Source of the DNA: Pseudomonadota bacterium
GTDB taxonomy: Bacteria; Myxococcota_A; UBA796; UBA9615
NCBI GenBank assembly: GCA_024229515.1
Contig: JAAESI010000025.1
Location: 1 to 58,643, forward strand
Direction of reading: 5' to 3'
DNA length: 58,643 nucleotides
Shown in pieces: positions 1 through 10,570 of the stretch (position 1 is the first letter of the stretch; every line of letters starts with the position of its first letter). Position numbers and translations under genes: made by a program. The notes below the pieces were generated by a model. That model was given only the letters and a program-made list of their open reading frames with translations. It did not search any database and was not told the origin of the DNA.

Positions 1-167
1 CCCTGATCGTTCGGTGCCGATCTGCCCGTCTTCCTTCGGCACCCTTGAACCGCCTCGATGGGCGGAGTGGCCGCTGGCCCCTCGAGGAGCGCTGGCTTCG
101 CCACACTTCGAACGCTCGGATGGGGTTTTCGGGACGGACAGCATCTGGACCGCGTATCTCGGCCGGC

Positions 168-2150
168 TCAGTTCGGCAGGATGACCAGCACTAGGTCGTG
201 CTCCGCGAGCACCGCGCCGCCGACGGTGGTGACGACCATCGGGAACACGAACACCTGGTCGAACGACTCCTGGGTCACGCCCGGGAAGACGGTGACGTCG
301 AAGGTGACCTCGGTGTTGACGGGCACGTCGGTGTGAGTGGCCGGCTCGATCACGCTGACGAAGTTGTAGGGGTCGTCCTGCACATCCAGCGTGAGGTCGA
401 ACATGCCGCCGCCGGCGATCGCCTCGATGCCGTCGAGCACGAAGTCGGCCGAGCTGCCCGAGGTGCCCTGGAAGACCAGCGGCTCGGGGGAGCCGTTGCC
501 GTCCAGGTCGGCCAGCGAGGAGGTGCCGTTGGCGAGGTTGTTCATGGCGCCGATGGGGGTGCCGTTGGTGCCCACGCCGATGAGCTTGCCGCCGATGGCG
601 TTGACCGCCGCGGTGACGTCGCCGCTGCCGGCGGGGTTGCTGCAGCCGGGCGGGGTCTCGTAGCCGCCGTCGGCGTCCCGGAGGGCGGCATCGGTGGTGT
701 AGACGATGATCGGGACGGAGCCGCTGCGGAAGCCGGCGCCGCCGATCTGGCCGGTGCCCGCCACGCCCGCGCTGTAGGTGCCGCCGACGTTGCCCGAGAA
801 GGCGTCCTGGTCGGGGCCCGAGCTGACGGGGATGAACGGCTGCACGTCGGTGCTGGAGTCGTAGTTGTTGTCGCAGTCCTGGTCGTAGCCGGCGCCCGTG
901 GCGGCCTGGAACAGCGCCTCCATCGAGGACTCCGGAAGGTCGGCACCGTCCCGCACCGAGAGGTTGTTGAGGGCGCCCTGGACCTGGCTGTAGTTGGACG
1001 TGATCTGCTGCTTCAGGATGAACGGCTTGTCGCCCGCGGCGGGGTTGCCCATGGAGCTGAGCCAGCCGCCGTAGGCGTAGTCCTCGAACTCGGCGACGCC
1101 GATGGAGACGTCGGGGATGGTCATGCCGCTGACGACCTGGCTGAAGTTGGCCGCCATGGTGTCGAGCACGCCGGTCATCGAGCAGGTGGCGTCGAGCACG
1201 AAGAGCACGTCGGCCTGGAGGATGGTGGGCGTGAACGGGACCGTGATGGTGGCGTCCTCGCGGGCGGCGAGCTCGGCGTAGAAGCCGTCGATGACGGAGC
1301 CGGAGTGGCCGGGGTTGGAGCCCCAGGTCTCCTCGGCGAGGTCGGAGTAGCCGTCGCCGTCGGTGTCGCGGTCGTAGGGGTCCAGCCCCATGGCGGCTTC
1401 GGCGTCGTCGCGGAGGCCGTCGTTGTCGCTGTCGCTGTCCTCGAAGTCGTACCAACCGTCGCCGTCGCTGTCGTTGGGGCTGCCGGGGGAGCCGACCTCC
1501 TGCTGGGCGGGGATGCCGTCGTTGTCCGAGTCGCTGTCCAGGTACGAGGGCACGCCGTCGTCGTCGGGGTCGTCGGAGCCCTCGAACTCGTCCGGCACGG
1601 TGTCGTTGTCGGAGTCGGTGTCGAGGTAGTCGGGGGTGCCGTCGCCGTCGTGGTCCGGGGGCGAGCCGGGGGAGCCGCCGATCTCGATCTCGTCGGAGAT
1701 GCCGTCGCCGTCGTCGTCCAGGTCGGACGAGTCGATGATCCCGTCGCCGTCGCTGTCGGTGGTGCCCTCCTGGGCGTCGGGGATGCCGTTGCCGTCGCTG
1801 TCGTCGTCCAGGTAGTCGGGGGTGCCGTCGCCGTCGCTGTCGACCGGAGCGGTGTCGAGGTCGCCGTCGCCGGCTTCTTCGGCGTCGGGGATGCCGTCGT
1901 TGTCGGAGTCCTGGTCCTGGTAGTCGGGGGTGCCGTCGCCGTCGGTGTCGCCGGTGCCTTCGTCCTCGTCGAGGATGCCGTCACCGTCGGCGTCGACGGT
2001 GTACTCGGGGGCGTCGGGCACGCCGTCGCCGTCGGTGTCGACGAGCTCGTCGGTGCCGCCGCCGGGGATCAACTCCTGGCCGCCGATGGCGCCGTAGCAG
2101 CCGGTGGCGGCGAGGAGGAGCACGAAGCTGAGGGTGCGGATGTGCGTCAT
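168..2150 (-). CDS. TSP3-repeat / von Willebrand A domain lipoprotein
   Basis: Predicted lipoprotein of 660 residues. The signal peptide ends in a lipobox (LAATGC, Cys18). Residues about 38-275 are a long run of Asp-rich calcium-binding repeats of the thrombospondin type 3 kind ([18 protein letters not shown] variants). A von Willebrand A domain follows from about residue 313; its metal site reads D320-A-T322-C-S324, close to the DxSxS MIDAS pattern but with Thr at the second position. The ATG at 2150 is chosen because GAGGAG lies just upstream and it starts the signal peptide; the frame is open 16 codons further. Family knowledge suggests a Ca-stiffened stalk presenting an adhesion domain at the cell surface. 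The ligand is unknown. A second lipoprotein gene lies 115 bases upstream on the same strand. Confidence 0.9.
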   Translation of the reverse strand: MTHIRTLSFVLLLAATGCYGAIGGQELIPGGGTDELVDTDGDGVPDAPEYTVDADGDGILDEDEGTGDTDGDGTPDYQDQDSDNDGIPDAEEAGDGDLDTAPVDSDGDGTPDYLDDDSDGNGIPDAQEGTTDSDGDGIIDSSDLDDDGDGISDEIEIGGSPGSPPDHDGDGTPDYLDTDSDNDTVPDEFEGSDDPDDDGVPSYLDSDSDNDGIPAQQEVGSPGSPNDSDGDGWYDFEDSDSDNDGLRDDAEAAMGLDPYDRDTDGDGYSDLAEETWGSNPGHSGSVIDGFYAELAAREDATITVPFTPTILQADVLFVLDATCSMTGVLDTMAANFSQVVSGMTIPDVSIGVAEFEDYAYGGWLSSMGNPAAGDKPFILKQQITSNYSQVQGALNNLSVRDGADLPESSMEALFQAATGAGYDQDCDNNYDSSTDVQPFIPVSSGPDQDAFSGNVGGTYSAGVAGTGQIGGAGFRSGSVPIIVYTTDAALRDADGGYETPPGCSNPAGSGDVTAAVNAIGGKLIGVGTNGTPIGAMNNLANGTSSLADLDGNGSPEPLVFQGTSGSSADFVLDGIEAIAGGGMFDLTLDVQDDPYNFVSVIEPATHTDVPVNTEVTFDVTVFPGVTQESFDQVFVFPMVVTTVGGAVLAEHDLVLVILPN

Positions 2151-2265
2151 GGCCTCTCCTCGGATCCGCGGTGCCCGCGCGAAACCTCGTGAGGTCACTC
2201 CAGCCCGCAGATGTTGCGGGGGTGTGTCGCTGTCGGTGTTCTTTCGGTGGCGGTCGCCGGAGTGA

Positions 2266-3015
2266 CTACTCGTCGATGTCGGCCGGATCCCGGGGCGTCA
2301 GCTTGTAGACCTCGAAGGTGTAGTTGCAGATCCCGGTGATGGAGCTGAAGTTCTGCCCCACCGTCAGCGTCTGGTCGTCGCCGATGTCGTATATCTGGTC
2401 GTCGATGATCAGGGTGTTCAGCTCGTCGGACACGGTCCACTCGTCCTCGGTGGCGGAGCTCGGCGGCACGGTCACGTCCACATCCTGGACCTCGACCAGC
2501 ACGCCCTCCCAGTCCTCGGCGCCGGGCGCCTGCAGTTCCGACAGCGCGAGCAGCTCGGCCGCCGGCACGCTGCCGCTGCCGACGTTGGTGACGGTCCCCT
2601 CCAACGCGTTGATCTCCGTCAGCTCGTAGTACTCCTCGGTGACCCCGCTCACGTCGATGAGGCGCCCGCGGCTGAGGCCGTGGCCTTCCCCGGTGTAGAC
2701 CCACAGCCCGCTGCAGCTGCCGCCGCCGGGCTCCATGACCCAGACGCCGAGATCGCGGACCGCGGTGACGACCACCCCCTCGACCGAGACGCTGCCGACC
2801 GTGTCGCCCGCCTGGATGGCGTAGAGGCTGTCGTCGGACGAAGGCGCGTAGGTGCTGCAGGACTGCGCCGGCGGGGCGGTGTCATCGTCGTCGGTGGCGT
2901 CGTCGTCGTCGGCCGCGGCGGAGTCGTCGTCGTCGTCCCCGTAGGCGGGGCTCCGCACCACGTTGCAGGCGGCGACGAGCAGGGCGAGGGCGAGCAGGAA
3001 GGCGACTTGAGGCAT
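2266..3015 (-). CDS. Asp-rich-linker lipoprotein with possible OB-fold
   Basis: Predicted lipoprotein of 249 residues with lipobox LVAAC (Cys17), followed at residues 27-45 by an almost pure Asp/Ala/Ser/Thr linker. The rest is beta-rich with the pattern [14 protein letters not shown], a glycine-rich turn and [18 protein letters not shown]. This recalls the OB-fold domains found beside secreted nucleases (YhcR type), but that is a weak resemblance and no nuclease domain is present. The ATG at 3015 starts the signal peptide; the longer open frame upstream is rejected because it is Arg/Pro-rich and antisense to the next gene's leader. The function is unknown. Confidence 0.85.
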   Translation of the reverse strand: MPQVAFLLALALLVAACNVVRSPAYGDDDDDSAAADDDDATDDDDTAPPAQSCSTYAPSSDDSLYAIQAGDTVGSVSVEGVVVTAVRDLGVWVMEPGGGSCSGLWVYTGEGHGLSRGRLIDVSGVTEEYYELTEINALEGTVTNVGSGSVPAAELLALSELQAPGAEDWEGVLVEVQDVDVTVPPSSATEDEWTVSDELNTLIIDDQIYDIGDDQTLTVGQNFSSITGICNYTFEVYKLTPRDPADIDE

Positions 3016-3128
3016 GGTCACTCTAGGCGCGAAGTGTGCCGCGTGGGGGCGCTGCTGACCAGGGTCAATCTGGGGAGGAGGCGGCCGGACCGACGGCGCT
3101 CCTCGTCGCTCTCGGCTACGGTTGGGCG

Positions 3129-5072
3129 ATGCCGGCAGCCCGAGCATCCTGGGCCTCTCGAATAGCGCTGGCGATCGGCGCCCCCCTGGTCCTGCTCGGG
3201 CTCCTCGAGGCTGGTTCGCACCTGACCGTCGGCTACGTGGACTACCCCCTGCCCGGGGTCGAGGATGCGGCCGACCACATCTTCTTCGCGACGCCCGAGC
3301 GCATCAGCCCGATCTTCCGCGTGGACGGCGACGCCATCGTCACGGGGTTCGAGACGAAGAGCCACTTCCTCGTCCGCAGCCAGCAGTTTCCCGCGCTGCG
3401 CACCCCCGAGACCGTGCGGATCGCGTTCCTGGGGGGCTCCTCGGTTCAGGGCTGGCCGTTCCGCGAGCCGGGCGGCTCCTTCCCCGACATCGTCGGAGAG
3501 CTCCTGCAGGCCCGGTTTCCGGATCGGCGCATCGACATCATCAATGCCGGCGTCGGGGGCTACAACAGCTTCCAGTTGGTCGATGTGGCCTACCAACTGG
3601 CCCCGCTCAATCCGGACGTCGTCGTCGTCTACGCGGGGCACAACGACCAGGGCTACTACGGCTTCCAGCAGGAGTTCTTGAGCCAGGTCTCCGCCTCGGG
3701 CCGGTCGCTTCTGTCGATTCGGAGGATCGAACGGCAGGCCAACCGGCTGAACTTCTTCCGCTACGCCCGCCGGGCGCGGGATCGGGCTGCCAAGAGGTCG
3801 GTCGGCGAGGACGTGTTCAACGGCACCGCCGACCAGCGGTCCCTGCTTGGAGAGGAGCGGTTCGCGACCTTCGCGGAGGCTCACGGCACGCTCGTGCCGG
3901 CGGTGTTCGGCAAGAACCTGCGCGAGCTCGTGGAGCTGCTCGCGGATGACGACACCACCGTCCTGCTCGCGCCGCCCCTGAGCAACCTGCGGGATCACGC
4001 CCCCACCGAGATGGTCCATCGGCCGGTCCTCTCGGAGGCCGACGCGGAGGCATTCGCGTCGCGCATGGAAGGTCTGCGGCAGCGCTTCGGGGAAGCCGGG
4101 GTGGGACCTCGGGTCATGCCGGTCCTCAACGAGACCTGGCTGCGGTTCGAGGATCCCGTGCAGCCGACGGGACCCCGGGTGGCGGTCGGCGCGGACGCCG
4201 CCCGGCAGGCCTGTGATCCGTTCCTGGAGGAGCTGAAGGAGCTGGAGAAACTCTCGCCCAGCTGGGCGGAGGTCTCGTTCCTGCGAGGGACCTGCCTGAT
4301 GCACACGGACCCCGGCGAGGCGCTCGCGGCGTTCGAGACCGCGCGGGACCAGACCTACGCGCTCCCTCCGCGGCAACGGGCGTGGGGGGGGATGCAGGAT
4401 GCGGTCGAGCAGACGGCGGCGCGCACGGGGGCCCGGTTCGTGGACCTTCGGGGCCCGTTTCGGGCGGCGGCCGAGCACGGCGTCCCCGGAGGCGAGCTGT
4501 TCGTCGACAACCTGCACTTCTCGGGGGCCGGTGCGCGGGTCGTCGCCGCGGCGGTGGCGGATGCGGCCGCCGAGTTGCCCGTGTTTGCGCCCGGGGGCGC
4601 CGACGGGCGGAGCCCCGAGCCGGAGTTGGTGAACCTCCGGCGGACGCTCCGAGAAGCGGCCGATGAGCGCCACTTCGCCGGAGGACTCGACATCCCCGGC
4701 TCCGACCCCTTGATCATCACCCCCGAGGATGTCCCCCCTCCTCCGCCGTGCCTTGCGCCCAACCTCACCGGCGAGTTGGGGCCGGGGCACGCGCAGGCAT
4801 TCCGCTTCCGCTCGACCCCGGGGCAGAACCTGATCCTCCGCCTGGACGGAGCCCCGGGACTGTCCCTGTGGATGGCCGACATCGGGGGGGAGATGACCGC
4901 CGGGCCGCTGACCCGTCCAGTCGCCGAGTGGACCTCGCCGGGGGACGGCGAAGCGATGCTGATCGTGGCTGATCACGCGGGCGTCGGAGGCGCGTGGGAG
5001 CTCTGCTACGAGGGGGTCCCCACGATGGAGGACGACGGTGCCGTGACCGTGCCGGTCGCGCCCCTTCAGTAG
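3129..5072 (+). CDS. SGNH/GDSL-family hydrolase with C-terminal PPC-like domain
   Basis: Protein of 647 residues with one N-terminal membrane segment (about residues 11-28) and a large periplasmic part. It shows the SGNH blocks: GGSS with likely nucleophile Ser104, NAGVGGYN, AGHND (the Gly-x-Asn block), and DNLHFSGAG carrying the Asp-x-x-His dyad. Such enzymes are esterases or O-acyl transferases acting on glycans or lipids. The last ~110 residues (from about PPCLAPNLTGEL) resemble a bacterial pre-peptidase C-terminal beta domain. The ATG at 3129 is chosen because it opens the membrane anchor. It heads a plus-strand operon with the cysteine hydrolase (9-base gap) and the GH116 gene. The substrate is not predictable. 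Confidence 0.85.
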   Translation: MPAARASWASRIALAIGAPLVLLGLLEAGSHLTVGYVDYPLPGVEDAADHIFFATPERISPIFRVDGDAIVTGFETKSHFLVRSQQFPALRTPETVRIAFLGGSSVQGWPFREPGGSFPDIVGELLQARFPDRRIDIINAGVGGYNSFQLVDVAYQLAPLNPDVVVVYAGHNDQGYYGFQQEFLSQVSASGRSLLSIRRIERQANRLNFFRYARRARDRAAKRSVGEDVFNGTADQRSLLGEERFATFAEAHGTLVPAVFGKNLRELVELLADDDTTVLLAPPLSNLRDHAPTEMVHRPVLSEADAEAFASRMEGLRQRFGEAGVGPRVMPVLNETWLRFEDPVQPTGPRVAVGADAARQACDPFLEELKELEKLSPSWAEVSFLRGTCLMHTDPGEALAAFETARDQTYALPPRQRAWGGMQDAVEQTAARTGARFVDLRGPFRAAAEHGVPGGELFVDNLHFSGAGARVVAAAVADAAAELPVFAPGGADGRSPEPELVNLRRTLREAADERHFAGGLDIPGSDPLIITPEDVPPPPPCLAPNLTGELGPGHAQAFRFRSTPGQNLILRLDGAPGLSLWMADIGGEMTAGPLTRPVAEWTSPGDGEAMLIVADHAGVGGAWELCYEGVPTMEDDGAVTVPVAPLQ

Positions 5073-5081
5073 ACTCCCGCC

Positions 5082-5648
5082 GTGGACTTCGCCCGCCCCG
5101 GACCGCCCCTGAACCCCGCCACCTCCGCGCTGATCGTGGTCGACATGCAGCGGTTCTTCTCCGAGTTCGGCGATCTCATCGCCGACCGCGTCCACGACCT
5201 CGCCCGGGCCGCGTCGGCCGCCGGCCTCACGGTCGTCTTCACCCAGCACGGCCACGCGGACCCGCCCACCGATGGCGGCATGCTCGGCGACTGGTGGGGG
5301 GACCTCTGCGTGGAGGGCTCCGAACCCCACGGCTTCCTGCCCTCGATGCCCGTCGAGTTGGCCGATCGCGTGCTCCCCAAGCGGCGCTACAGCGCGTTCG
5401 TAGGCACCGACCTGGACGCCTGGCTGCGCGCTCGCGGCATCGACGACGTCACCGTCTGCGGCGTGCTCACCAACCTGTGCGTCGAGTCCACCGCCCGCGA
5501 CGCCTTCATGCGCGACTTCCGGGTGCGCGTCGTTCGCGACGCCGTGGGCTGCGCCCGACCCGCGCTCCACGAGGCGTCCCTGGCCAACCTCGCCTACGGC
5601 TTCGCCCACGTGCCCACGGCGGCCCAGTGGCGGGCCCAGCTGCCGTGA
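5082..5648 (+). CDS. isochorismatase-like cysteine hydrolase
   Basis: Protein of 188 residues of the cysteine hydrolase (isochorismatase/nicotinamidase) superfamily, cytoplasmic. The catalytic triad is visible: Asp21 in IVVDMQ, Lys100 in VLPKRRYSAF, and Cys133 in GVLTNLCVESTARDA. Family members hydrolyse C-N or C-O bonds in nicotinamide, isochorismate, carbamates or ureas; nothing here fixes the substrate. The start is GTG, 9 bases after the SGNH gene. The stop codon overlaps the GTG of the next gene (GTGA), so translation is probably coupled. Confidence 0.9.
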   Translation: MDFARPGPPLNPATSALIVVDMQRFFSEFGDLIADRVHDLARAASAAGLTVVFTQHGHADPPTDGGMLGDWWGDLCVEGSEPHGFLPSMPVELADRVLPKRRYSAFVGTDLDAWLRARGIDDVTVCGVLTNLCVESTARDAFMRDFRVRVVRDAVGCARPALHEASLANLAYGFAHVPTAAQWRAQLP

Positions 5649-7512
5649 CCCGCTACACCGGCGATCGCACCCGCCTCATCCAGTTCCCGCTGGGCGGGAT
5701 CGGCGGGCGGACCGAGCTGCTCGGGGGCTGGGGGCAGCTGATCGGCCGTCCCCGCACCTTCTTCGTGCTCGCGATGTACGAGGGCCGCTGGCTGCTCCAG
5801 GGGCCCCCCGCCCTGAGCGATTGGGCCGGCGACGGCAGCGGCGAGGATCTGCTCGAGCAGGGGATCGGGCAGGGCCGATCCTTCGCCTCGTCGACGTTCG
5901 AGAACCGCTTCCCCGTCGCGCGGATCGAGCTTGTCGACCCGACCTGCCCGACGGACGTCACGCTGGACGTCTGGAGCCCCTTCGTCCCCGGTGGCGGAGA
6001 GGCCAGCGCCCTGCCCGCGATGGTCCTGGATGTGACCCTCACCGAGCCCGTCGACGCCCTGCTGTACGCGTTCGTCGAAGACGATCGGGAGCTTCGGTTG
6101 GAGGGGGCTGCCCCTCCCCAGGAACCCTGGCCTCCCGACCGCCCCCTCTTCTCCGACCGGCAGGCCGTGTGGGACGCCCTGCGGTCCCGCGGGCACGTTC
6201 CCGGGGCCTGGCGGGTTCCCCTCAACCGGCAGGGGCCGACGTCGGTCGTGCTCGCCTGGGGACCGGGCGATCCGCTCCCTCACCGTGCGGCCACGTTCGC
6301 CTTGGCCGACCGGTTGGCGGCGGCCCCCGAGCCGTTCGGCGAGGCCGTTCGAGCGACCCTGCCCGTGCTCCGGTCCCAGACCGTGACCAACGCCGACCCG
6401 TTCGACGCCTTCGAAGGCTGGCTCCCTTCCGGAGGAAGCTGCGAGGGAACCTGCCTGCACGTCTGGTCGGCCGCGGCGCCTGCCCTCGGCGACCTCTTCC
6501 CCACCCTCGAACGCAGCTGCATCGACCAGGCCCTCGATCGCATGCAGGCCGACGGCGCCATCGCCTTCCGGTCCACCGGCACCGCGCCCGCCGCGGACGG
6601 CCAGATGGCCCTCGTGGCGCGCGCCCACCGCCACTGGCGCACCACCGGGGACGACGCCTGGCTTCGCGACCGGTGGCCCCGGATCGAGCGCGCCCTCGCC
6701 TACGCCTGGACCGGCTGGGACGCCGACCGCGACGGGGTCATGGAGGGCGCGCAGCACGTCACCTACGACGTCGACCTCTACGGTCCGAATCCGCTGACGG
6801 CGGGCTGGTACCTGACCGCGTTGCGGGCCGCCGCCGTCATGGCGCGCGCACTCGGCGTGGAGGCGGACTACGACACCCTCGCGCACGCCGGCGCAGCCTG
6901 GGTCGACGCACACCTCTGGAACGGGGCGTACTACGCCCAGCAGATCCGGCCCCTGGACTCGCCGCCCCCCAGCCCAGCCCTGCAGTTCCCCGTCGGAGGG
7001 GGAGGCCAGCCCTGGTGGCAACTCGGGAATGGATGCCTCAGCGGGCAGCTGGCGGGCTCCTGGTTCGGCAAGCTCAGCGGCCTGGGCGACGTGCTCGACC
7101 CCGAGCACACGAGGACGGCGCTGGCCTCGATCGTTCGGTACAACTGGCGGGACCGACTGGACCACCCCCACCTGCAACGCGTCTTCGCCGTGCGGGGGGA
7201 AGCCGGCCTCCTCAACGCCACCTTCCCCGACGAGCATCAGCTGCCCGCCCGGGGCCGCCCCCGCGTGCCATCGCGTTCGCCGACGAGGTCTGGACCGGCG
7301 TCGAGTACATGGTCGCGTCGCACCTGCTGATGGTGGGCGAGCGAGACCTCGCCGAACGGATCGTCCGCGGCGTGCGCGCCCGCTACGACGGCACCCGCCG
7401 CAACCCGTTCTCGGAGATCGAGTGCGGCGCCTGGTACGCCCGCAGCCTCGCGGCGTGGTCGCTGCTACCGGAGGCGCAGCGGGGGCCGGAGGTCGGCGTC
7501 GTAGCTGAGTGA
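5645..7512 (+). CDS. GH116-family glycosidase, interrupted by one frameshift
   Basis: Member of glycoside hydrolase family 116 (bile-acid beta-glucosidase/GBA2 type, DUF608). Typical segments in order: RLIQFPLGGIGGRTE near the N-terminus; CEGTCLHVWSAA..LFPTLERS; DRDGVMEGAQHVTYDVDLYGPN, which carries the expected Asp acid/base; LLNATFPDEHQLP; then, in another frame, FADEVWTGVEYMVASHLL and NPFSEIECGAWYARS. The reading frame changes at the C run 7258-7262, where one extra C would restore a continuous protein of about 621 residues. As given, the first frame stops at 7330. GTG start overlaps the upstream stop. Probable role: cleavage of beta-glucosides or glucosylated lipids. The last 48 bases overlap the convergent gene. 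Confidence 0.85.
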
Positions 7513-10482
7513 GGCGCCCACCAGCAGGTGCATGCCCACCTCCTCGTTCGTGTCCAACTTGCCCTGGAACACCAGCGCGTCCACGAACCCGCCCAGCGTC
7601 AGCCCGGGAATGGTCCGGGCGAACGGCATGCCGCCCACGTCGGCGCGCAGCTGCAGCGTGAAGGCGAGGTCGGTGTCGGTGTCCACGGGGGTGGGGAAGT
7701 AGCCCCTGAAGTCGGCCAGGCCGGTCGTCTTGAACGGGCCGAACTTGTACTCCAGCAGGCCCGACAGGCTGACACCGGGCGCGAGGGGGCCGACCTCGGC
7801 GCTGAAGTCGTACTCCAGGAACACGCCCGCGCGGGCCTCCTTGAACACGAGGTACTTGCCGAAGGTCGCGCCCGCGGTGGTTCGCTGGATGCGCTGGCGA
7901 GGGAGCTTGCTGCCGTCCTCGGCCTCGCCGGCGGTGAACTCGGTGTCGAACGCCCCCTGAACGAACACCGACAGCGGGATCGAAGCCGCCGTCGCGGTGG
8001 GGATCTTGAGCAGGCGGAGCGCCGCGATGGCGCCCACCTCGAGGTCGTCCTCGAGCTCGATCGGATCGTCGACGTCGGGGAGCTTGTTGAGGCCGAAGGT
8101 GCCCTTGCCGTACCCCGTGATGGTGCCGACCCGGTCGTCCCACACGATCGCGAACCGGCCCCGCAGGCTCGCCGCGAACGAGTCCGCCTGGTTGACCCGC
8201 GTCTCCTGCGAGTTGGCGTATCCCTCGCGTCCGCCGAAGCCCCGACTGCCGGTGATCTGGAACGCCAGCCCGTCGAACTCCAGCGTCAGCCGCCCCGCCC
8301 GAAACGCCGCCTGGTCCACCGCCAGCGGGCCGAGGGCGCGGGCGTAGCGGGTGTGGAAGTCGGGATCGAGGCTGCGCAGATCCTCCAGCCCGCCGCGCAC
8401 CAGATCGTGGAGCGTCCACGGCTTGCCCGCCCGGGTCCCCGCCTTGCGCCGCACCCAGCCGGTGCCCCCGAAGTTCCGCCACACCCGGGTCTTGGGCCCC
8501 AACGCGGCGACCACGCGGGGGTCCTGGTCGAAGAAGCTGGAGGTGGCGACGTACAGCACGTCGATGTCCTGCACGACCCGGCCTCGGACCGTGATCTTCT
8601 TGCCCGCCTGGGTCACCCCCGCGCTCCACGCCCAGAGGCCGTCGGGCTCGGTGGGTGCGCCCCAGCCGGGGGTTGCGGCCTTCGGAGGAGCGGCCTGCAC
8701 CACGCTCAGGAGCCGGCGCAGCTGAAGCCCCGTGACTTCGATCACCGAGACCTGGTCCGACACCGCGAGCGAGGCGTCGACGAACAGCTCCTCGGTGGGG
8801 CCGGGCACATCGACCGGGAGGGGGAGGGGGCGCAGCAGCGCGAGGTCGGCGCCGGTGCGGTCCATGAGCAGGTTCGCGGCGGTCTGGAGGTACGCCCCGG
8901 GGTCGAGATCCGACGGCGGGGTCGGCATCGCCTTGCGCTCGGGCCACGGCACGATCCTCAGGTCCGGGACGAGCACGTCCTCCATCGACGCGTAGACCGA
9001 CTGGCGTACCGCCTGGACGGCCGCGACCTGGTCCGCGTCGGCGGCGAGGTTCTCGTCGACCCGAATCCGCTGGTGGCGCAGCCGCGTCATCGACACGCCG
9101 TCGAACTGCAGCTCGATCCGACCCACGTACTGCGGCCCCAGCCGGCTCACGAGCACGGGCGCCCGGCCCCCCGGAGGCTCGACCACGTGCGACAGCAGCG
9201 CGCCGGCGCCGACCTCGATCTCGGGGGCGAGGCGCAGCCGGGTGGTGAAGTCGCCCAACACGATCGTCACCCCCGGGAGGTGGCCGGCGAGCGCGCGGGC
9301 GCCGACCCCGAACAGCACCGTGAGTTCCGGCCGCTCGGCCTCGGGGAGGGCGGCGAGCGCGGCCACCGCCTCGTGCACGGCCGCCGCCCCGCGGGCCCGG
9401 CATCCGTTGCGCACCTCGGGGGGGAGACGCTCCAGCGCGGTCGGGTCGGTCCAGCCGATGAGGGCGACGCGGCGGCCGCCCACCTCGCGCACGCTCCACC
9501 GGGGGAACAGGGCGTTGCCGTCGGCGTCCACGAGGTTGGTCGAGAGCAGGTCGATGCCCGCCGCCTCGGCCTCTTCCCGCAGCAGCCCGTGGCCGGCCAT
9601 CAGCTCGGCCTCCCCGACCGCGAGCGCGTCCAGCCCGAGCGCCGTCCACGCCGCCCAGGTGTTGGGGCGCTGGAGCGAGAGCTTCGCCCCCTCCAGGTAG
9701 GAGCGTCCTTCGATGCTGTTGCCGCCGGACAGGAAGAGCCGGTTGGCCCGGGGCCAGCTGTCGATGAGGGCGAACCGGCGCGCGCCCTCGCCCTGCAGCC
9801 GGGAGACGACGAACACCGTCGCTGTCGGGGACTGGAACACCGTGCGGAGGCGGGCTTCCCAGCGGTCCGGATCCAGCGGTGCCGCGAGCTCCGGGGAGGC
9901 GTCCCCCCGGCTGGCGAAGTAGGTCTCCAGGCCGTCGGCGACGGCGGTCAGCTGCACCCGCACCGTGTCCATCCCCGGGCGGGCGCGCAGCGGATCGGCG
10001 GCGAGGGCCTCCTGGAGCGCCACGAGGGTGGCGTCGGCGGCGTCGGAGTCCGCTTCGGTGGCGGGCCACACGAACACCGCGTAGTCGTCCGCGACCAGGG
10101 ACCGGGCTTCGATCGGGTCCCCCGCGAGGGTGGCCGCGGGGGCGATCTGGGTGCGGAAGCGGCCGACCCCGCCGTCGGCCTGCAAGATCCAGCGGCCGGC
10201 CTGGTGGAACGCCCCCCAGCCGGCCGCGCGTCGGGTCCAGCCCGCGTCGGCATCGGCGGCGAGCGCGGAGGCGACGACCGAGTCGGCGAACAGGTCCGGT
10301 TCGGCGCCGGAGATCCCCCCGGTGGCGCCCTCGTAGACGATCGCCAGCGTCGGCGGCGGAGGCGGTGTCTCCGGGAGCCCCTCGGTGGGGATGACGTCGC
10401 CTTCCAGCGAGGGCGCATCGCTCTGGCCGTACGCGGGAGCGGTGAGAAGAAGCACGGCGAGGAGGGCGAACAGGCGAAGCAT
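7465..10482 (-). CDS. degenerate 5'-nucleotidase-fold protein with barrel-like C-terminus
   Basis: Protein of 1005 residues with a clear signal peptide (cleavage near AYG-QSD). The middle follows the UshA-type 5'-nucleotidase plan: ALGLDALAVGEAEL stands where GNHE should be, LLSTNLVDADG and VREVGGRRVALIGWTDP are typical, VTIVLGDFTT stands where the GHTH motif should be, and YVGRIELQFDG closes the metallophosphatase domain. A nucleotidase C-terminal-like part follows (LLMDRTGADLALL, VIEVTGLQLRRLL). The metal ligands are lost, so it is probably not a phosphatase. The last ~330 residues alternate polar and hydrophobic residues with many Gly and aromatics, as in outer-membrane barrels. SD GAGAGG precedes the ATG. 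Confidence 0.8.
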   Translation of the reverse strand: MLRLFALLAVLLLTAPAYGQSDAPSLEGDVIPTEGLPETPPPPPTLAIVYEGATGGISGAEPDLFADSVVASALAADADAGWTRRAAGWGAFHQAGRWILQADGGVGRFRTQIAPAATLAGDPIEARSLVADDYAVFVWPATEADSDAADATLVALQEALAADPLRARPGMDTVRVQLTAVADGLETYFASRGDASPELAAPLDPDRWEARLRTVFQSPTATVFVVSRLQGEGARRFALIDSWPRANRLFLSGGNSIEGRSYLEGAKLSLQRPNTWAAWTALGLDALAVGEAELMAGHGLLREEAEAAGIDLLSTNLVDADGNALFPRWSVREVGGRRVALIGWTDPTALERLPPEVRNGCRARGAAAVHEAVAALAALPEAERPELTVLFGVGARALAGHLPGVTIVLGDFTTRLRLAPEIEVGAGALLSHVVEPPGGRAPVLVSRLGPQYVGRIELQFDGVSMTRLRHQRIRVDENLAADADQVAAVQAVRQSVYASMEDVLVPDLRIVPWPERKAMPTPPSDLDPGAYLQTAANLLMDRTGADLALLRPLPLPVDVPGPTEELFVDASLAVSDQVSVIEVTGLQLRRLLSVVQAAPPKAATPGWGAPTEPDGLWAWSAGVTQAGKKITVRGRVVQDIDVLYVATSSFFDQDPRVVAALGPKTRVWRNFGGTGWVRRKAGTRAGKPWTLHDLVRGGLEDLRSLDPDFHTRYARALGPLAVDQAAFRAGRLTLEFDGLAFQITGSRGFGGREGYANSQETRVNQADSFAASLRGRFAIVWDDRVGTITGYGKGTFGLNKLPDVDDPIELEDDLEVGAIAALRLLKIPTATAASIPLSVFVQGAFDTEFTAGEAEDGSKLPRQRIQRTTAGATFGKYLVFKEARAGVFLEYDFSAEVGPLAPGVSLSGLLEYKFGPFKTTGLADFRGYFPTPVDTDTDLAFTLQLRADVGGMPFARTIPGLTLGGFVDALVFQGKLDTNEEVGMHLLVGASLSYDADLRPPLRLR

Positions 10483-10570
10483 CGCTCCACAGCCTCTCGA
10501 TCCGCCTCCGTGGAGTCAACCATGGACTGCAGGTCCGGAATGTCCGGGCCGCGGCCTGTGTCCTGACTCC

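Noticed and set aside
1..167. Possible gene or RNA at the left edge
   Set aside because: No frame with coding features, no tRNA fold, and no convincing terminator; nothing supported.
198..2192. Long plus-strand open frame opposite the TSP3-VWA gene
   Set aside because: Composition (Val/Gly/Ala/Asp) is the antisense image of the Asp-Gly repeats; no start signal or domain.
3018..5609. Long minus-strand frame of 863 codons opposite the SGNH and cysteine hydrolase genes
   Set aside because: It is a high-GC shadow: His/Gly/Arg-rich, no domain, while the plus strand has clear catalytic motifs.
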